Of a DNA stretch of 7,938 bases, positions 6,907 to 7,938 are shown one piece after another; positions within the stretch are counted from its first letter, which is position 1; each line of letters starts with the position of its first letter. Below the pieces are notes generated by a model. The model made no database searches and was not told where the DNA came from. It was given only the letters and a program-made list of their open reading frames with translations. The position numbers were made by a program, and so were the translations under genes. The DNA comes from an uncultured Ruminococcus sp. (GTDB lineage: Bacteria; Bacillota; Clostridia; Oscillospirales; Ruminococcaceae): positions 1 to 7,938 of the forward strand of contig USCU01000045.1 in assembly GCA_900553335.1 (NCBI GenBank), in the 5' to 3' direction.

Positions 6907-6943
6907 GGCACCGTCTGAATAATTTCACTCGGTGTTTCATTTT
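6907..6943 (+). terminator. Probable terminator after dnaB
   Basis: GGCACCG (6907-6913) pairs with CGGTGTT (6930-6936; two G-T pairs), then a two-by-two mismatch, then TGAA/TTCA (6916-6919 with 6924-6927) around a TAAT loop. An interrupted T-rich tract (TTTCATTTTAT) follows. It starts eight bases after the dnaB stop. The T-run is broken by CA, so strength is uncertain. Its right arm is also one copy of an 11-base direct repeat (see 7144). Confidence 0.55.
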
Positions 6944-6975
6944 ATAGATAAAGTTATGATTTAAAATTTTGTCGC
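6924..6975 (+). repeat. Degenerate duplicate of the tilS 5' region
   Basis: TTCACTCGGTG at 6924-6934 recurs at 7144-7154, and the match continues to 15 of 17 bases. Further on, TAGATAAAGT-TATGA-TTT (6945-6962) parallels TAGATAAAGTATATGAGTTT (7188-7207), which is codons 3-9 of tilS, and both then run into TTTGTCG. The first copy lacks 23 bases, including the ribosome binding site and ATG. The two copies flank the hairpin block at 6971-7142. Confidence 0.5.
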
Positions 6976-7142
6976 GTAGGCGGACATGCGCCGACGCAGC
7001 GACACTTTGAGAGAAAATCGGCGGTACGAGCCGATTTTCGACGAAAAGGGGAGTACCCAGGGAAAAACGCAGAGCAAGACAGGTATCTGTCGCCGTGAGT
7101 GTGTTTGTCCCCTCAAAGCGTGCTCGACTTTGTCGACACGCT
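6971..7142. mobile_element. GC-rich block of four hairpins; possible MITE-like element or structured RNA
   Basis: This non-coding stretch is about 56% G+C by hand count, above its AT-rich flanks. It holds four stems. (1) GTCGC/GCGAC (6971-6975, 6999-7003) with inner GGCG/CGCC (6979-6982, 6989-6992). (2) A perfect 10-base-pair stem GAAAATCGGC/GCCGATTTTC (7013-7022, 7030-7039) with a 7-base loop. (3) GGGGA/TCCCC (7048-7052, 7108-7112) enclosing AAACGC/GTGTTT (7065-7070, 7101-7106) and GACAG-GTAT-CTGTC (7078-7091). (4) AGCGTG/CACGCT (7117-7122, 7137-7142) with inner TCGAC/GTCGA and a TTT loop. No transposase and no clear terminal inverted repeat are seen, so the mobile label is a hypothesis; a structured leader of tilS is the alternative. 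Confidence 0.4.
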
Positions 7143-7180
7143 ATTCACTCGGTGCTTAATGTGTTTTAAAAGGAGTTTTT

Positions 7181-7938
7181 ATGCTTTTAGATAAAGTATA
7201 TGAGTTTTTGTCGGGGAGAGATATCTTTTCAAAGGGCGACAGAGTTCTTGTGGCGTTGTCCGGGGGTGCAGACAGCACGGCTTTGCTTTCTGCTTTGTGT
7301 ACACTCAGAGAAAGGCTTGGAATAAAAGTATCGGCGTTTCATATGAACCATAATCTTCGTGGAGAAGAGAGCATTCGTGATGAGGAGTTTTGCAAGAGCT
7401 TATGTAACAGACTTGGAGTTGACATTAAGGTTGTAAGCGAGGATGTTATGTCGTTTTGCAGGGAGAATTCTTTATCGACCGAAGAGGGAGCAAGAATTTT
7501 GCGATATAGAGCGCTTGAGAAAGAGCCGTATGATAAAATAGCAACGGCGCATACTTTAAATGATTCTTTTGAAACCTGTCTTTTTAATCTTGCGAGAGGA
7601 ACAGCTTTAAAGGGTTTGACTGGAATTTCTGAAAGAAGAGGAAAAATCGTCCGCCCGTTTATTGAGATTACAAGAGCCGAGATAGAGGAGTATCTTCACA
7701 GTATAAAACAGGACTACGTCACCGATTCAACCAATCTGACAAATGATTATAAAAGAAACTTTATACGCCATGAAATCGTACCTAAAATGATTCAGGTAAA
7801 CATTTCGGCGATTGAAAATTTTAAAAATACTGCTCGTGCTTTAAATAATGACGAAAAATTTCTGGATAATTATTCAAGAGAAATTTTTTATAAGCATGTT
7901 AAAAGAGAAAACGGGTATAGCATAAAAGAGCTGTTAAA
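7181..7938 (+). CDS. tilS: tRNA(Ile)-lysidine synthetase, N-terminal part (runs off the right edge)
   Basis: Converts the wobble cytidine of the CAU-anticodon isoleucine tRNA to lysidine, so that it reads AUA and is charged with isoleucine; essential in most bacteria. The 252 codons present include the PP-loop ATPase motif SGGADS (27-32), HMNHNLRGEES (54-64), TAHTLND (122-128), LARGTALKGLTGI (137-149), RPF (158-160), DSTN (182-185) and RNFIRHEI (192-199), all typical of the N-terminal catalytic domain. The C-terminal tRNA-binding part is beyond the window. The ribosome binding site AAAAGGAG (7168-7175) is five bases from the ATG. The gene is separated from dnaB by a terminator and 282 bases of repeat-like DNA, so it probably has its own transcript, but I see no convincing promoter. 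Confidence 0.95.
   Translation, partial: MLLDKVYEFLSGRDIFSKGDRVLVALSGGADSTALLSALCTLRERLGIKVSAFHMNHNLRGEESIRDEEFCKSLCNRLGVDIKVVSEDVMSFCRENSLSTEEGARILRYRALEKEPYDKIATAHTLNDSFETCLFNLARGTALKGLTGISERRGKIVRPFIEITRAEIEEYLHSIKQDYVTDSTNLTNDYKRNFIRHEIVPKMIQVNISAIENFKNTARALNNDEKFLDNYSREIFYKHVKRENGYSIKELL

Noticed and set aside
1..7938. CRISPR arrays, tRNA or rRNA genes, inteins
   Set aside because: No regularly spaced repeats, no cloverleaf, no rRNA segments, and the dnaB motifs are uninterrupted.

Overview
The window reads as part of a chromosome from a low-to-moderate GC member of the Bacillota, most likely class Clostridia and perhaps a gut Oscillospirales/Ruminococcaceae-type lineage. The reasons are strong purine-rich Shine-Dalgarno sites, the gdpP-rplI-dnaB gene order known from Firmicutes, an RNase J with a long basic N-terminal extension, and an adjacent tilS. 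This placement is inference. All recognised genes lie on the + strand, and both outer genes are cut by the window edges.

Layout: (1) the 3' end of an unrecognised gene, tentatively a phosphohexomutase-like C-terminus (1-360). (2) A 252-base gap that is not empty. It is preceded by a near-perfect sigma-A promoter inside the end of gene 1 (344-371), and it holds interlocked inverted repeats (407-444), an intrinsic terminator (473-519) and a hairpin over a second Shine-Dalgarno-like site (543-578). It is either a small RNA gene or an attenuated leader for rnj. (3) RNase J (613-2601). (4) A 473-base gap (2602-3074) with an AT-rich patch of degenerate repeats, then about 280 bases that fold by eye into several stems and look like an uncharacterised structured RNA, then a promoter and a hairpin abutting the gdpP ribosome binding site. 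(5) A tight unit of gdpP (c-di-AMP phosphodiesterase), rplI (ribosomal protein bL9) and dnaB (replicative helicase). (6) A dnaB terminator, then a GC-rich block of four hairpins (6971-7142) flanked by what looks like a degenerate duplication of the tilS 5' region. (7) The first 252 codons of tilS (tRNA-Ile lysidine synthetase), running off the right edge.

The proteins are housekeeping: RNA decay and maturation (RNase J), second-messenger turnover (GdpP), translation (bL9, TilS) and replication (DnaB). The unusual material is in the intergenic DNA. Three separate gaps carry structure that the genes do not explain. The strongest candidates for something undescribed are the 2693-2970 element and the promoter-to-terminator unit at 344-519. 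All structures here were found by eye; no folding, homology search or covariance analysis was run.
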